Under the pieces are notes generated by a model. That model ran no database searches. It was not told the origin of the DNA and saw only the letters and a list, made by a program, of their open reading frames with translations. Of a stretch of 64,000 bases of DNA, positions 34,459 through 43,498 are shown one piece after another; position 1 is the first letter of the stretch; each line of letters begins with the position of its first letter. The stretch comes from a gamma proteobacterium NOR5-3 (GTDB lineage: Bacteria; Pseudomonadota; Gammaproteobacteria; Pseudomonadales; Halieaceae). The stretch spans positions 229,776 to 293,775 of the forward strand of contig DS999406.1 of assembly GCA_000158155.1 (NCBI GenBank). The letters are read 5' to 3'. Position numbers and translations under genes: made by a program.

Positions 34459-35307
34459 ATGCGTTTGACGCACGATTTATCGTTAGGCAAGCACCTTCGC
34501 ACTGCACTGCTGGCTACCGCCGCCGCGAGTCTGCTTGCCGCCTGCACCACCAGCCCTACCGGGCGCAACCAGTTCATGCTCATATCGCCGGAGTCCGCCA
34601 TCGTGGAATCCAAAGCGGCGTACCTGAGCACTGTGGGTCAACTGAACCAAGAGAACAAACTGGTAGACGACCCCCGCATGTCCGATCGCGTAGCGACCAT
34701 CACCGGACGCATCGTCACCGAAGCGATTGCGCTTTATCCCAACTCTGCGGACTGGGAGTGGAGTGTTGCCATCATCGATGATGACGAGACCGTCAATGCC
34801 TGGTGTATGGCCGGGGGACGCATGGCCGCCTACACGGGTCTCTTTGAGCAGTTGAAACTCACGGATGATGAATTTGCCCAGATCATGGGTCACGAAATCT
34901 CTCATGCGCTGGCCAACCACACAGCCGAGCGTATGTCCCGGGCGATGGCGATTAATGTTGGCGTACTTGCCGCCGGCATAGCCTCTGACAATCATGTGGC
35001 GACACTCGCTGGCGCATCACTTGCGGCCAAGTTGGCGCTGGAGTTGCCCAACAGTCGCGTAGCGGAGTCTGAAGCTGACCAGATCGGTATCGAGCTCGCA
35101 ACCCGCGCAGGCTATGACCCTCAGGCTGCGGTTACTCTCTGGCAAAAGATGGGCGGTCTGTCAGAAAGTCGCCCCGCGGAGTTTTTGAGCACCCACCCCG
35201 CACCAGAAAATCGTCAGGCGGCTTTAACGGCATTAGTACCCGAAATGCGCGCTCTGAATCCCCAGGCGCGCATGGCCAAAGTCACACCAATCACCATCGT
35301 CCGCTAG
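34459..35307 (+). CDS. M48 family metallopeptidase lipoprotein (LoiP/YcaL type)
   Basis: 282 aa from MRLTHDLSLGKH; GGAG lies nine bases upstream, and the longer frame from 34435 uses TTG with no ribosome site. Lipobox LLAAC at about residues 24-28. Zinc motif HEISHALANHTAER (HExxH) with the third ligand in ESEADQIGIELA. A C-terminal segment with STHPAPENRQAAL is typical of the family. It is a periplasmic quality-control peptidase at the outer membrane. The stop overlaps the convergent esterase by four bases. Confidence 0.93.
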   Translation: MRLTHDLSLGKHLRTALLATAAASLLAACTTSPTGRNQFMLISPESAIVESKAAYLSTVGQLNQENKLVDDPRMSDRVATITGRIVTEAIALYPNSADWEWSVAIIDDDETVNAWCMAGGRMAAYTGLFEQLKLTDDEFAQIMGHEISHALANHTAERMSRAMAINVGVLAAGIASDNHVATLAGASLAAKLALELPNSRVAESEADQIGIELATRAGYDPQAAVTLWQKMGGLSESRPAEFLSTHPAPENRQAALTALVPEMRALNPQARMAKVTPITIVR

Positions 35308-36482
35308 CTGTCGGCGAGCATACCCCGGGTGTCATTCGCCGCGCTTCGGGTATAGCCAAGCTCGGGGATTTCCGCAGCGCCCGTGGTACTCAAAAATTTC
35401 GCCGCCGCACCCTGCACAGCGGCGTCGGAGCTCAGATGCGCTTCAAAGAACGCGGTAATCACCACCCGGGCAATCATTTGCTGACGCAGAACATTCATGG
35501 TTTTAGGTAGCGGATCTATGGTGCACAGTTCGTTGGGTGCACTGTAATCAATGCCAAAGTCCTCCGGGCCAAACAGCCCCTGCCACTGACTCTGCTCATT
35601 GGGGTCTATATAGCGACCCACCGACCAACAGCCGATGGCATCCGTATTGTCCATGGCGCGCAGCAGCGCTGTGCCACCGGAGAATCCTGTGTGGGACCCA
35701 CCACTGACTGTGACTAACTCGGCTCCCGGCTTTTTATCGGGTATAGGCGCGGCATTGCTTTTGTAGGGCACCAACACATCCAGATCTCCCGCAAGCATCA
35801 TGAATGGAACGTCCGCGGCAGCAAAAAACCTGGCGGTGAAAAAGTTGCTGGGGCCCGCAATCGACAGCACAGCACCGACCCTGGGGTCACCCCACTGCGG
35901 GTGAAAACCCACAAGTGTGGACGTTAAACCGCCCAGGGAAATGCCCAGCACGACAATGCGCGCAGGGTCGATCTTGCCCGAGAGCGCATGACCCGACACG
36001 GCGCTGTAACCTAATAGCGTGTCGATAAGAAAACTCACGTCACCCGGCTGGTTGATTACATCCTCAACCAACGCACCCCCGGGGGCCCGCATGCTGGTCA
36101 ATGGATAGTCCACGGCGACCACCACAAAACCGTGACTGGCAAGATGCTCAGCAAGATAAGCACCATTCGATCTGGCCGAGGTAAAGCCGTGACTGAATAC
36201 CAAGAGCGGTCGCGGCCCGGCTTCGGCCTCAAAGGGGTACCAGACGTTGCCATTCAGAGTACGCTGATCGTCACCGGGATAGTCCCCATTCGCCTGGGTG
36301 GGACGATCACGATCGACAAAAACCTCATCAAGCCTGGCCACGGACCAGGGCCCGGCAGCAAGGCGCGCCTCACTTTCGCTCCCTTGAGTAAACGGCTCCG
36401 GCTGGTGCGAGAACGTTACATAGAGCGCCACTAACCCCAGCAAAACGCCAAAGCTTGCGAGAATTTTGAGCAGAATTTTCAA
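35304..36482 (-). CDS. Exported alpha/beta hydrolase (PAF-acetylhydrolase/dienelactone-like)
   Basis: 392 aa from a TTG start with GAGG eight bases upstream. The N-terminus KILLKILASFGVLLGLVALY is a signal or anchor helix. The hydrolase fold shows PLLVFSHGFTSARSNGAYLA, VVVAVDYPLTS, the nucleophile GISLGGLTS, AGDLDVLVPY and GGSHTGFSGG (probable His). This layout resembles PAF-acetylhydrolase-type or chlorophyllase-like esterases. The substrate is unknown. It is 21 bases after the CoA-transferase stop, so it may belong to the same transcript, but the role does not obviously fit glutarate breakdown. Confidence 0.85.
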   Translation of the reverse strand: MKILLKILASFGVLLGLVALYVTFSHQPEPFTQGSESEARLAAGPWSVARLDEVFVDRDRPTQANGDYPGDDQRTLNGNVWYPFEAEAGPRPLLVFSHGFTSARSNGAYLAEHLASHGFVVVAVDYPLTSMRAPGGALVEDVINQPGDVSFLIDTLLGYSAVSGHALSGKIDPARIVVLGISLGGLTSTLVGFHPQWGDPRVGAVLSIAGPSNFFTARFFAAADVPFMMLAGDLDVLVPYKSNAAPIPDKKPGAELVTVSGGSHTGFSGGTALLRAMDNTDAIGCWSVGRYIDPNEQSQWQGLFGPEDFGIDYSAPNELCTIDPLPKTMNVLRQQMIARVVITAFFEAHLSSDAAVQGAAAKFLSTTGAAEIPELGYTRSAANDTRGMLADS

Positions 36483-36503
36483 CGATCACACCTCAGGTAA
36501 CGA

Positions 36504-37712
36504 TCACGGACTTTTATCACAAACCTGGCCTGTACTGTCGCCCCAGGGATCGTCAATGAGATCTGCGTCATGTTCTCCCAGACGCGGCGGCGGGCGCTGG
36601 TAAGAAACCGGTGTGCGAGACAACTTGATGGGACTACCCACCACTTTGAGTTCCGCATTGTCCGGGTGCGGCAAATCCACAATCATATCCCGGGCGGCGA
36701 GCTGCGGCTCACTCAATGCCTCGGCAATGGTGTTGATGGGGCCTGCGGGAATACCTGCGGTTTCCAGCAACGCGAGCCAGTGCGCGGCATCGCGAGTCCT
36801 GAAGCACTCCGCCAGCAAGGGAACCAGGGTGTCTCGATGCGCCACTCTCGCCGCATTTTTTTCAAAGCGGGGATCGGTGGCCCAGGCAGGTCGCTCCAGC
36901 AACACTGCCAGCCTGGCAAACTGTGCATCATTGCCCACCGCCACAATGAACTCCCGGTCCCGGGCTGCAAAGCTTTGATAAGGCACGATGTTGGGATGCG
37001 CATTACCCAGGCGCGTGGGTGTCAGTCCCCCCACCAAAAAGTTACTGGCCTGATTGGCCAAAGTGGCGGCCGTAACATCAAGTAACGCAAGGTCGACCTG
37101 CTGCCCCAGGCCCGAGCGCTCGCGCTCCGCAAGCGCGGCGAGAATGCCAATGTTTGCGTAAAGCCCGGTCATAATATCCGTCAGCGCCACACCGACTTTT
37201 TGTGGACCCGCACCGGGGCGGCCGTCAGCTTCACCGGTAACGCTCATGAGACCACCCATGGCCTGCACCAAAAAGTCGTAGCCAGGGCGCGATGCGAGGG
37301 GTCCGGTCTGACCAAACCCCGTGATGGAACAATAGATAAGTCTGGGGTTCTCGCGACGTAAACCGGGGTAATCAAGACCGTAACGCGCAGCATCGCCCAC
37401 CTTGAAATTCTCAATGAGCACATCGGCCGTTGCCGCGATGTCTCGCAGGCGTTGCTGCCCCTCGGGCGACTGAATGTCGATGCAGACAGAGCGCTTACCG
37501 CGGTTGGTGCATAGAAAGTATGCGGACTCACTGCCGGGCTCACCTTCGCTGTTGTCTAACCACGGAGGTCCCCAGCCCCGCGTATCGTCACCGCTGCCCG
37601 GACGCTCAATCTTTAAGACGTTGGCACCCAGATCCGCAAGCGTCTGGCTGGCCCAGGGGCCGGCAAGTACCCGGGATAGATCCAGAACGCGCAGACCATC
37701 CAGAGCGGTCAT
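36504..37712 (-). CDS. Class III CoA-transferase, probably succinyl-CoA:glutarate
   Basis: 402 aa of the CaiB/BaiF family: LRVLDLSRVLAGPWASQTLADLG at the N-terminus, the substrate region ENFKVGDAARYGLDY (catalytic-Asp family position nearby), GYDFLVQAMGGLMSVTG, and the small-domain end. It overlaps the glutaryl-CoA dehydrogenase stop by one base. That pairing is the known arrangement in which the transferase makes glutaryl-CoA from glutarate (from lysine via 5-aminovalerate or similar) and the dehydrogenase converts it to crotonyl-CoA. Function is inferred mainly from that neighbour. Confidence 0.85.
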   Translation of the reverse strand: MTALDGLRVLDLSRVLAGPWASQTLADLGANVLKIERPGSGDDTRGWGPPWLDNSEGEPGSESAYFLCTNRGKRSVCIDIQSPEGQQRLRDIAATADVLIENFKVGDAARYGLDYPGLRRENPRLIYCSITGFGQTGPLASRPGYDFLVQAMGGLMSVTGEADGRPGAGPQKVGVALTDIMTGLYANIGILAALAERERSGLGQQVDLALLDVTAATLANQASNFLVGGLTPTRLGNAHPNIVPYQSFAARDREFIVAVGNDAQFARLAVLLERPAWATDPRFEKNAARVAHRDTLVPLLAECFRTRDAAHWLALLETAGIPAGPINTIAEALSEPQLAARDMIVDLPHPDNAELKVVGSPIKLSRTPVSYQRPPPRLGEHDADLIDDPWGDSTGQVCDKSP

Positions 37713-38899
37713 CAGAAGGCGGGAATATCCGTTTGCGAGCGTCCCAAAATCAACGCGTGAATGTCATGGGTACCCTCATAGGTGTTCACCACTTCGAGAT
37801 TCATCATATGACGCATCACCGGATACTCGTCCGAAATCCCATTGCCGCCCAGCATATCCCGGGCCTGGCGGGCCACATGCAGTGCCTTGCCGCAGGAATT
37901 GCGCTTGATCAGCGAAATCAGATCCGGGGCAATGGCGCCCGCATCCATCAATTGTCCCGCCCGGGCGCAACCCTGGAGACCCAGGGCAATCTCGGTTTGC
38001 ATATCGGCAAGCTTGAGCTGGACCAGCTGGTTGGCCGCCAGCGGCCGATCAAACTGCTTTCGCTCCAGGGTGTAATTCAAGGCCGCGTGCCAACAGGCCT
38101 CTGCGGCACCCAGCGCACCCCAGGCAATGCCGTAGCGCGCGTTATTCAGGCAGCCAAAGGGGCCCTTGAGGCCCTGCACATTGGGGAGCAACTGCTCTTC
38201 TGACACGAAGACCTCATCCATCACGATCTCACCGGTGATGGATGCGCGCAGAGCCAGCTTGCCCTCAATTTTTGGTGCGCTGAGTCCTTCCATGCCTTTT
38301 TCCAGCACAAAGCCGCGAATAACGTCATCATCGGTCTTGGCCCAGACCACAAACACATCCGCCACCGGACTGTTGCTGATCCACATCTTGGCGCCGCTGA
38401 TGCGATAGCCGCCGTCTACACTGCGTGCCCGGGTCACCATGCCGCCAGGATCAGAGCCGTAGTCCGGCTCCGTCAGACCAAAGCAACCAATCCACTCTCC
38501 TGTGGCTAACTTTGGGAGATATTTCTCGCGCTGCTCCTCAGTCCCGTATGCGTAGATGGGATACATCACCAGAGATGACTGAACGCTCAGCATGGAGCGA
38601 TAGCCCGAATCCACGCGCTCGACCTCCCGGGCTACCAGACCATAGCTGGTGTAGTCCACGCCGGGACAGCCGTAACCGTCGATAGTCGAGCCCAACAGCC
38701 CCAGCTCACCCATCTCCCGAAAAATCGCCAGATCGGTGTTTTCGTTGCGAAAAGCCTCTTTAACCCGGGGCTGAAGCTTTGCCTGCGCGTATTGCGCCGC
38801 AGTGTCGCGCACCATGCGCTGTTCGTCCGTGAGCTGAGCTTCCAAAGAGAAGGGATCTTTCCAATCCAGCTTTCCCCAGGCCATCTTTTTTACTGCCAT
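37712..38899 (-). CDS. gcdH: Glutaryl-CoA dehydrogenase
   Basis: 395 aa from [13 protein letters not shown] (MAWG five codons later is also possible; the frame extends to 38947 without a better start). Acyl-CoA dehydrogenase fold with [20 protein letters not shown], the FAD-binding [33 protein letters not shown] and the catalytic Glu in [16 protein letters not shown], the last being typical of the glutaryl branch. It decarboxylates and oxidises glutaryl-CoA to crotonyl-CoA in lysine/tryptophan breakdown. It is the first gene of a two-gene unit with the CoA-transferase and is divergent from a LuxR-type regulator. Confidence 0.94.
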   Translation of the reverse strand: MAVKKMAWGKLDWKDPFSLEAQLTDEQRMVRDTAAQYAQAKLQPRVKEAFRNENTDLAIFREMGELGLLGSTIDGYGCPGVDYTSYGLVAREVERVDSGYRSMLSVQSSLVMYPIYAYGTEEQREKYLPKLATGEWIGCFGLTEPDYGSDPGGMVTRARSVDGGYRISGAKMWISNSPVADVFVVWAKTDDDVIRGFVLEKGMEGLSAPKIEGKLALRASITGEIVMDEVFVSEEQLLPNVQGLKGPFGCLNNARYGIAWGALGAAEACWHAALNYTLERKQFDRPLAANQLVQLKLADMQTEIALGLQGCARAGQLMDAGAIAPDLISLIKRNSCGKALHVARQARDMLGGNGISDEYPVMRHMMNLEVVNTYEGTHDIHALILGRSQTDIPAF

Positions 38900-39072
38900 G
38901 CTTCGCGTGTCCCGTGCATAGTTAAGGGTGTTAATGATGCGCCACATCGGCGACCATCGCCATACCGAAGGAGTGGTACGCCGGCTTTCACGGCAGCTTG
39001 CATATTCCTCACAGAGCGAGGCAGGGCTATGATGAGCCCATTGCTTACTGACTCAAAGACTAGGCGCGCATC

Positions 39073-39957
39073 TTGGCCTCAAAAGCTGATCTCAAACACG
39101 ACCCCTCTGCTGACGCCTTATTGGACGACAAGCTCGCAGCGCTGTCGAAGCTCGTTGCCAGGTGCCTGCCCGCGCTGCGCAGCGATCGCTTTGCCGAAGA
39201 ATTGATCATGGGGCTGCGCGCCCTGGTGCCGATCGACGATGCTTCCGTGCTCTACTACGCGCGCGGCGACCTCCCCGCACTGGTGTATCGCGAGACCCCG
39301 GAGTCGCGAAGCGAAGACACAATGGAGCGTTTTCTGGCCGGGGCGTTTCTGCTCGATCCATTTTACAAAGCCGCCACAGAGCATCGCCGCTTTGGTGTTT
39401 TCCTGTTGAAGGAGCTGGCTCCCGAACGCTTTCGTGACAGTGAGTATTACCACAGCTGGTATAGAAACTGCGGCTTTTCGGACGAGTGTGGGTTCCTCAT
39501 CGAAGTTGGCAAAGAGGCCTTTGTCAACGTCGCATTGGGGCGTACCCAACAACGACGTTTCAGTCAGGCGCAGCTGCGCACGCTGCGCAGCCTGCAAGCA
39601 GCCGTAGAGGAGCTCTGCCGTCAGCATTGGGCATCCGAGAGCGGATCGGGCGAGGGCATACGCAAGCATCTACACCTGGCTTTGGACGACTTTGGCTCCA
39701 GCCTGCTCACCGAGCGTGAGACGCAGGTGATTAACCTCGTACTGCACGGTCACAGCACAAAATCTGTTGCTCAACGCCTGGGCATATCAGTAGAAACCGT
39801 GAAGCTGCATCGCAAACATGCCTACGCTAAGCTCGAAGTAAGCTCCCAGGCCGAACTTTTTTATCTATTTCTGGATTCGCTGATGAGTGCGGGCAACTAC
39901 CGCGGTGGCGACACGCTGGTAAGCTACCTGGCAAAGCCTGCGCCCAAAAACCTCTAG
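39073..39957 (+). CDS. LuxR-type transcriptional regulator
   Basis: 294 aa. The start is a TTG (ASKADLKHDP); a stop lies four codons upstream in frame, so there is little choice. The C-terminus is a LuxR/GerE helix-turn-helix: LLTERETQVINLVLHGHSTK, then SVAQRLGISVETVKLHRKHA and YAKLEVSSQAELF. The N-terminal 200 residues have no autoinducer-domain signature I can name; a GAF-like sensory fold is possible. It is divergent from gcdH across about 170 bases, which suggests it controls glutarate use. Glutarate regulators are more often LysR-type, so this pairing is inferred from position only. Confidence 0.85.
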   Translation: MASKADLKHDPSADALLDDKLAALSKLVARCLPALRSDRFAEELIMGLRALVPIDDASVLYYARGDLPALVYRETPESRSEDTMERFLAGAFLLDPFYKAATEHRRFGVFLLKELAPERFRDSEYYHSWYRNCGFSDECGFLIEVGKEAFVNVALGRTQQRRFSQAQLRTLRSLQAAVEELCRQHWASESGSGEGIRKHLHLALDDFGSSLLTERETQVINLVLHGHSTKSVAQRLGISVETVKLHRKHAYAKLEVSSQAELFYLFLDSLMSAGNYRGGDTLVSYLAKPAPKNL

Positions 39958-39971
39958 GCATCGGGTGGACC

Positions 39972-41882
39972 TCAGTCGTCCAGCGAGTCCGTATATCCCT
40001 TGGGCGGCGGCGCCCAACCTCGCTCGCTGCGCGCATGGCCATCGTCGCGGTCGTAAAGCATTAAACCGTGCAGTGCTTCCTCTAATTCGATATACAGCGA
40101 CTGAAAGCCTCGGCCAAAACGCTCACCTTCGTCTTTCTTAAGCCACTGCTCGTAAAGTGCATCACGGCCCCGAGACTCTGCTTTGTCAAAAGAAGCAGCC
40201 AGGTTCTCGGCTCGAAACGGGTGATAGTCGAGCGCGCGCAAAGCCTGCTTCCCTAACTGCAAAGCAGAATAATAAGTTTCGCTAACCACCCAGTCGGCGC
40301 CCGCTTCACGCAAGGCATACAAGTGGCCGCGATCATAAGCACGAGCAAGCACTTTAAGCTTCGGGTGGGTATGCTTAAGGTGCCGCGTGAGTGCTATGGC
40401 CTGCTCCTCTCCGTCAATCGCCACGACAAAAAGCGAGGCCTCGTCTACCCCTGCGGCATGCAACAGATCCGGGCGCGTGGCATCACCGAAATAACTTTTG
40501 ATGTTGACCTGTCGCATGTTATCGATCTGCTCCGGGCTGCGTTCAAGCACCACCGTGGAAATCTGATTGGCGCGCAAAATCCGATTGATGATTTGACCAA
40601 AACGTCCGCTGCCCGCAATGATCACCGGTCCCCGCTCATCAATCTCATCGCTTTCCCCCGAGTCGGTATTTGCGGTGTATCGCGGCAAAACCAGTCGATC
40701 AAAGGCGATAAACAACAGCGGCGTAAGAAACATCGACAGTGCCACCACCAGCAGCAGCACCGGCACCAAATCTGAAGGAAGCACGCTGTTTTGCGATGCA
40801 TAGCTGATCAACACAAAACCAAACTCGCCGGCCTGCGCGAGACTCAGGGTAAAAAGCCAGCCATCAGCGCGACGCACCTTAAACAACAGGGCAAGCACAA
40901 ACAACACGCTGGCCTTAAGAGCAATCACCCCAAGCGTCAGCGATATGACCAGCAGCGCATGCTCCGCCAAGACGCCAAACTGCACGCCTGCACCGACGGT
41001 TATAAAGAACAAACCCAGAAGCAGGCCCTTGAAGGGCTCGATGTCGCTCTCCAGTTCGTGTCGAAACTCGCTATTAGCCAGCACAACACCAGCCAGAAAA
41101 GTCCCCAACGCCGGCGAGAGCCCCACCAGATTCATGAGCAGCGCAATGCCGATCACCAGCATCAGCGCCGCAGCGGTAAAGGCTTCTCGAAGACCCGTCG
41201 CGGCGATAAAACGAAACAGCGGCTGGGTCAGAAAGTGTCCCGCGACTACCACAGCGGCAATTGATGAGAGGACCACCAGCGCATACATCCATCCGGCCAG
41301 TCCCGCCACAAGGCTCAGATCATGATGCGCACCTTGGACATCACCGCCGCTGGAGTCCATCAATTCAGGGATAGCCAGCAATGGAATGAGGGCAAGCATG
41401 GGAATAACGGCGATATCCTGAAACAGGAGCACGGAGAAAGCACTGTGGGCGCCCTCGGACTTATTCAGTCCTTTCTCCTGGAAGGTTTGCAGCACAATGG
41501 CCGTCGATGAGAGGCTCAGAAGTAGGCCCACTGCTATCGCAGTGCGCCAATCAAGACCAAACTTCCAGGCAATCGCAGCGAAAATTCCGGCGCTCACGGA
41601 CACCTGCAGACCACCCAAGCCCAGGAGGCGGCCGCGCATGCGCCAGAGCATGGCAGGCTCAAGCTCCAGCCCTACAAGGAACAGCATCATGACCACGCCA
41701 AACTCGGCGTAATGCTGAATGTTCACGCTCTCTTCGGAGCCCACAAGGCCAAGCACTGGACCGATGGCCACACCCGCGACCAGATAGCCCAGGACAGAGC
41801 CAAGACCAAACCGTCTTGCCAGAGGCACTGCGATAACCGCCGCTACCAGATAGACGAAAACATCCAGCAGTAGGCCCGTCAC
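39972..41882 (-). CDS. Kef-type K+/H+ antiporter with RCK domain
   Basis: 636 aa. The N-terminal roughly 380 residues are a CPA2 transporter with about 12 helices (FGLGSVLGYLVAGVAIGPVL, LSLSSTAIVLQTFQEKGLNK, LAQAGEFGFVLISY). A TrkA-N Rossmann domain follows (GPVIIAGSGRFGQIINRIL, SYFGDATRPDLLHAAG), then a C-terminal tail. This is the glutathione-gated KefB/KefC layout, used to acidify the cytoplasm during electrophile stress. The start overlaps the stop of the KefF/G-like gene by four bases, the expected partner. Assignment to KefB versus KefC is not possible by eye. Confidence 0.92.
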   Translation of the reverse strand: MTGLLLDVFVYLVAAVIAVPLARRFGLGSVLGYLVAGVAIGPVLGLVGSEESVNIQHYAEFGVVMMLFLVGLELEPAMLWRMRGRLLGLGGLQVSVSAGIFAAIAWKFGLDWRTAIAVGLLLSLSSTAIVLQTFQEKGLNKSEGAHSAFSVLLFQDIAVIPMLALIPLLAIPELMDSSGGDVQGAHHDLSLVAGLAGWMYALVVLSSIAAVVVAGHFLTQPLFRFIAATGLREAFTAAALMLVIGIALLMNLVGLSPALGTFLAGVVLANSEFRHELESDIEPFKGLLLGLFFITVGAGVQFGVLAEHALLVISLTLGVIALKASVLFVLALLFKVRRADGWLFTLSLAQAGEFGFVLISYASQNSVLPSDLVPVLLLVVALSMFLTPLLFIAFDRLVLPRYTANTDSGESDEIDERGPVIIAGSGRFGQIINRILRANQISTVVLERSPEQIDNMRQVNIKSYFGDATRPDLLHAAGVDEASLFVVAIDGEEQAIALTRHLKHTHPKLKVLARAYDRGHLYALREAGADWVVSETYYSALQLGKQALRALDYHPFRAENLAASFDKAESRGRDALYEQWLKKDEGERFGRGFQSLYIELEEALHGLMLYDRDDGHARSERGWAPPPKGYTDSLDD

Positions 41883-42499
41883 CCGGTTGACTCCACATCA
41901 GAGCTCAGGAGCAATTCATTGACCGTACATACGTCGCTGCGAATCAAGACCTCCAAAGGCTCGCTAGCCAAATGATCAAGCATTGCGGCAAAGGCCTGAA
42001 CGTGTTCCTCCCGGCGCCCCTCCTCTACCGCCGTACGGGATCCAAAGAGAGCAAACGGCGGGATGTAGCGCATATGACAAAGCGTTGCAGTTTGCTCAAG
42101 AGGCACGAGCAACTCTCTGAGGCTATGATGGTTATAACCGGCTGCGCCGTAGGCCGACGCGGCTCCCCCGGCACTGCAGGCACACAAAAAGTACTTCCCT
42201 GCCAGAGCAGTTCCTTGACTACCGTAAGCAAAGCCATGCTCCAAAACCAGGTCCTGCCACTCTTTCAGCAGAGCCGGGGTGGAATACCAAAACAAGGGAA
42301 ACAGAAAAACGATGACATCGTGCTCGCACAGTCGCTGCTGCTCTTTATCAATATCAATGCGGTAATCCGGATACTCGGCGTACAAGTCGACAAACGTGGT
42401 GTTCACATGCGACTTCGCAATGGAAGCGAGATGGCTGTTGATCTCGGAGCGACCCGGTGAGGGGTGGGCAAACAGCACGAGCAGCCGACGCGAGATCAC
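41879..42499 (-). CDS. KefF/KefG-like NAD(P)H quinone oxidoreductase
   Basis: 206 aa from a GTG (VISRRLLVLFAHPSPGRSEI). GAGGA sits eight bases upstream and the start is five bases after the pirin stop; the longer frame from 42541 would overlap pirin. Flavodoxin-like fold: LFAHPSPGRSEINSHLA, FLFPLFWYSTPALLKEWQDL (FMN and dimer region) and YFLCACSAGGAASAYG. These proteins bind Kef antiporters and activate them while reducing quinones. Overlap with kef confirms the pairing. Confidence 0.9.
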   Translation of the reverse strand: MISRRLLVLFAHPSPGRSEINSHLASIAKSHVNTTFVDLYAEYPDYRIDIDKEQQRLCEHDVIVFLFPLFWYSTPALLKEWQDLVLEHGFAYGSQGTALAGKYFLCACSAGGAASAYGAAGYNHHSLRELLVPLEQTATLCHMRYIPPFALFGSRTAVEEGRREEHVQAFAAMLDHLASEPLEVLIRSDVCTVNELLLSSDVESTG

Positions 42500-42503
42500 A
42501 GAG

Positions 42504-43412
42504 TCATTCCTCGCCGGGCAGCGGAATGAACTCGTCGTCACCGGGAACCCCGGGGAAGTTGCCTGCGCGCCAATCGTCTTTGGCTTGCTCGATGCGCTCG
42601 GAGCTATCGCTCACGAAGTTCCAATACATGTGACGCTCACCCAGCGTGTCTCCACCAATCAACAGTACCCGGGCGCTCTGTGAGGCGCTAAGAAGTAAGT
42701 CATCACTTCCCTCAAGAACCACCATCACGCCAGCGCTCACCTCCTCGCCGTCTACGAGCACCGCACCCTCAGCAACATACAGGGCATGCTCCTGCTCCTT
42801 GAGACTGATCTGCGTCTCGGCTCCTGCGGTAACAGCAAGATCCGCATACAAGGTTTGCGAGTAGGTCTTAACTGGAGACTGATGACCCGCAAGCTCCCCC
42901 ATAATCAGCCGAAAAGTAACGCCCCCGGCCTCCCACTGCGGTAAATCGGCAGCGGGATAGTGCGCAAAGTCGGCCGGTATTTCCTGCTGATCAGCAGGCA
43001 GCGCAATCCAGGACTGGATGCCATGTAATCGCGACGTTTGATCAAGATCCTCGCCGGGTCGCTCGGAATGCACGATGCCGCTCCCGGCCGTCATCAAATT
43101 AACAGCACCCGGCTGAATGGGCTGCACAACCCCCAGGCTGTCCCGGTGCAAAATCTCCCCTTCGAATAAATAGGTAATCGTTGCGATGCCGATATGCGGA
43201 TGGGGCCTGACATCAATGCCTTTACCCGGCGGAAACTCCGCAGGACCCATTTGATCGAAAAACACGAAGGGCCCGACCATGCGCTGACGCGCTGCGGGCA
43301 ATACCCTGCGAACGCTGAACTCTCCCAGGTTCTTTTCCCGGGGCTTGATGCGCAGACGTATATGATTACTCTGCTCCTGACACTCGGCTTCTTCACAGCT
43401 GAAATAGCTCAT
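42504..43412 (-). CDS. Pirin family protein
   Basis: 302 aa from MSYFSCEEAEC, directly after GGGAGGGG. Bicupin fold with the metal site of pirins: RPHPHIGIATITYLFEGEIL (His-x-His), and the downstream GSGIVHSERPGED (His and Glu ligands). Pirins can degrade quercetin or act in redox signalling. The same strand carries the oxidoreductase five bases downstream and kef after it, so it fits an electrophile/redox stress unit. Substrate not determinable. Confidence 0.92.
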   Translation of the reverse strand: MSYFSCEEAECQEQSNHIRLRIKPREKNLGEFSVRRVLPAARQRMVGPFVFFDQMGPAEFPPGKGIDVRPHPHIGIATITYLFEGEILHRDSLGVVQPIQPGAVNLMTAGSGIVHSERPGEDLDQTSRLHGIQSWIALPADQQEIPADFAHYPAADLPQWEAGGVTFRLIMGELAGHQSPVKTYSQTLYADLAVTAGAETQISLKEQEHALYVAEGAVLVDGEEVSAGVMVVLEGSDDLLLSASQSARVLLIGGDTLGERHMYWNFVSDSSERIEQAKDDWRAGNFPGVPGDDEFIPLPGEE

Positions 43413-43498
43413 GACCCCTCCCAAAAGACCATCGCTCCTGTGACTGGACCTTATCGGTACCCACAAGAGCAAACAAGACGCTCACTGCTTACTGAAGT

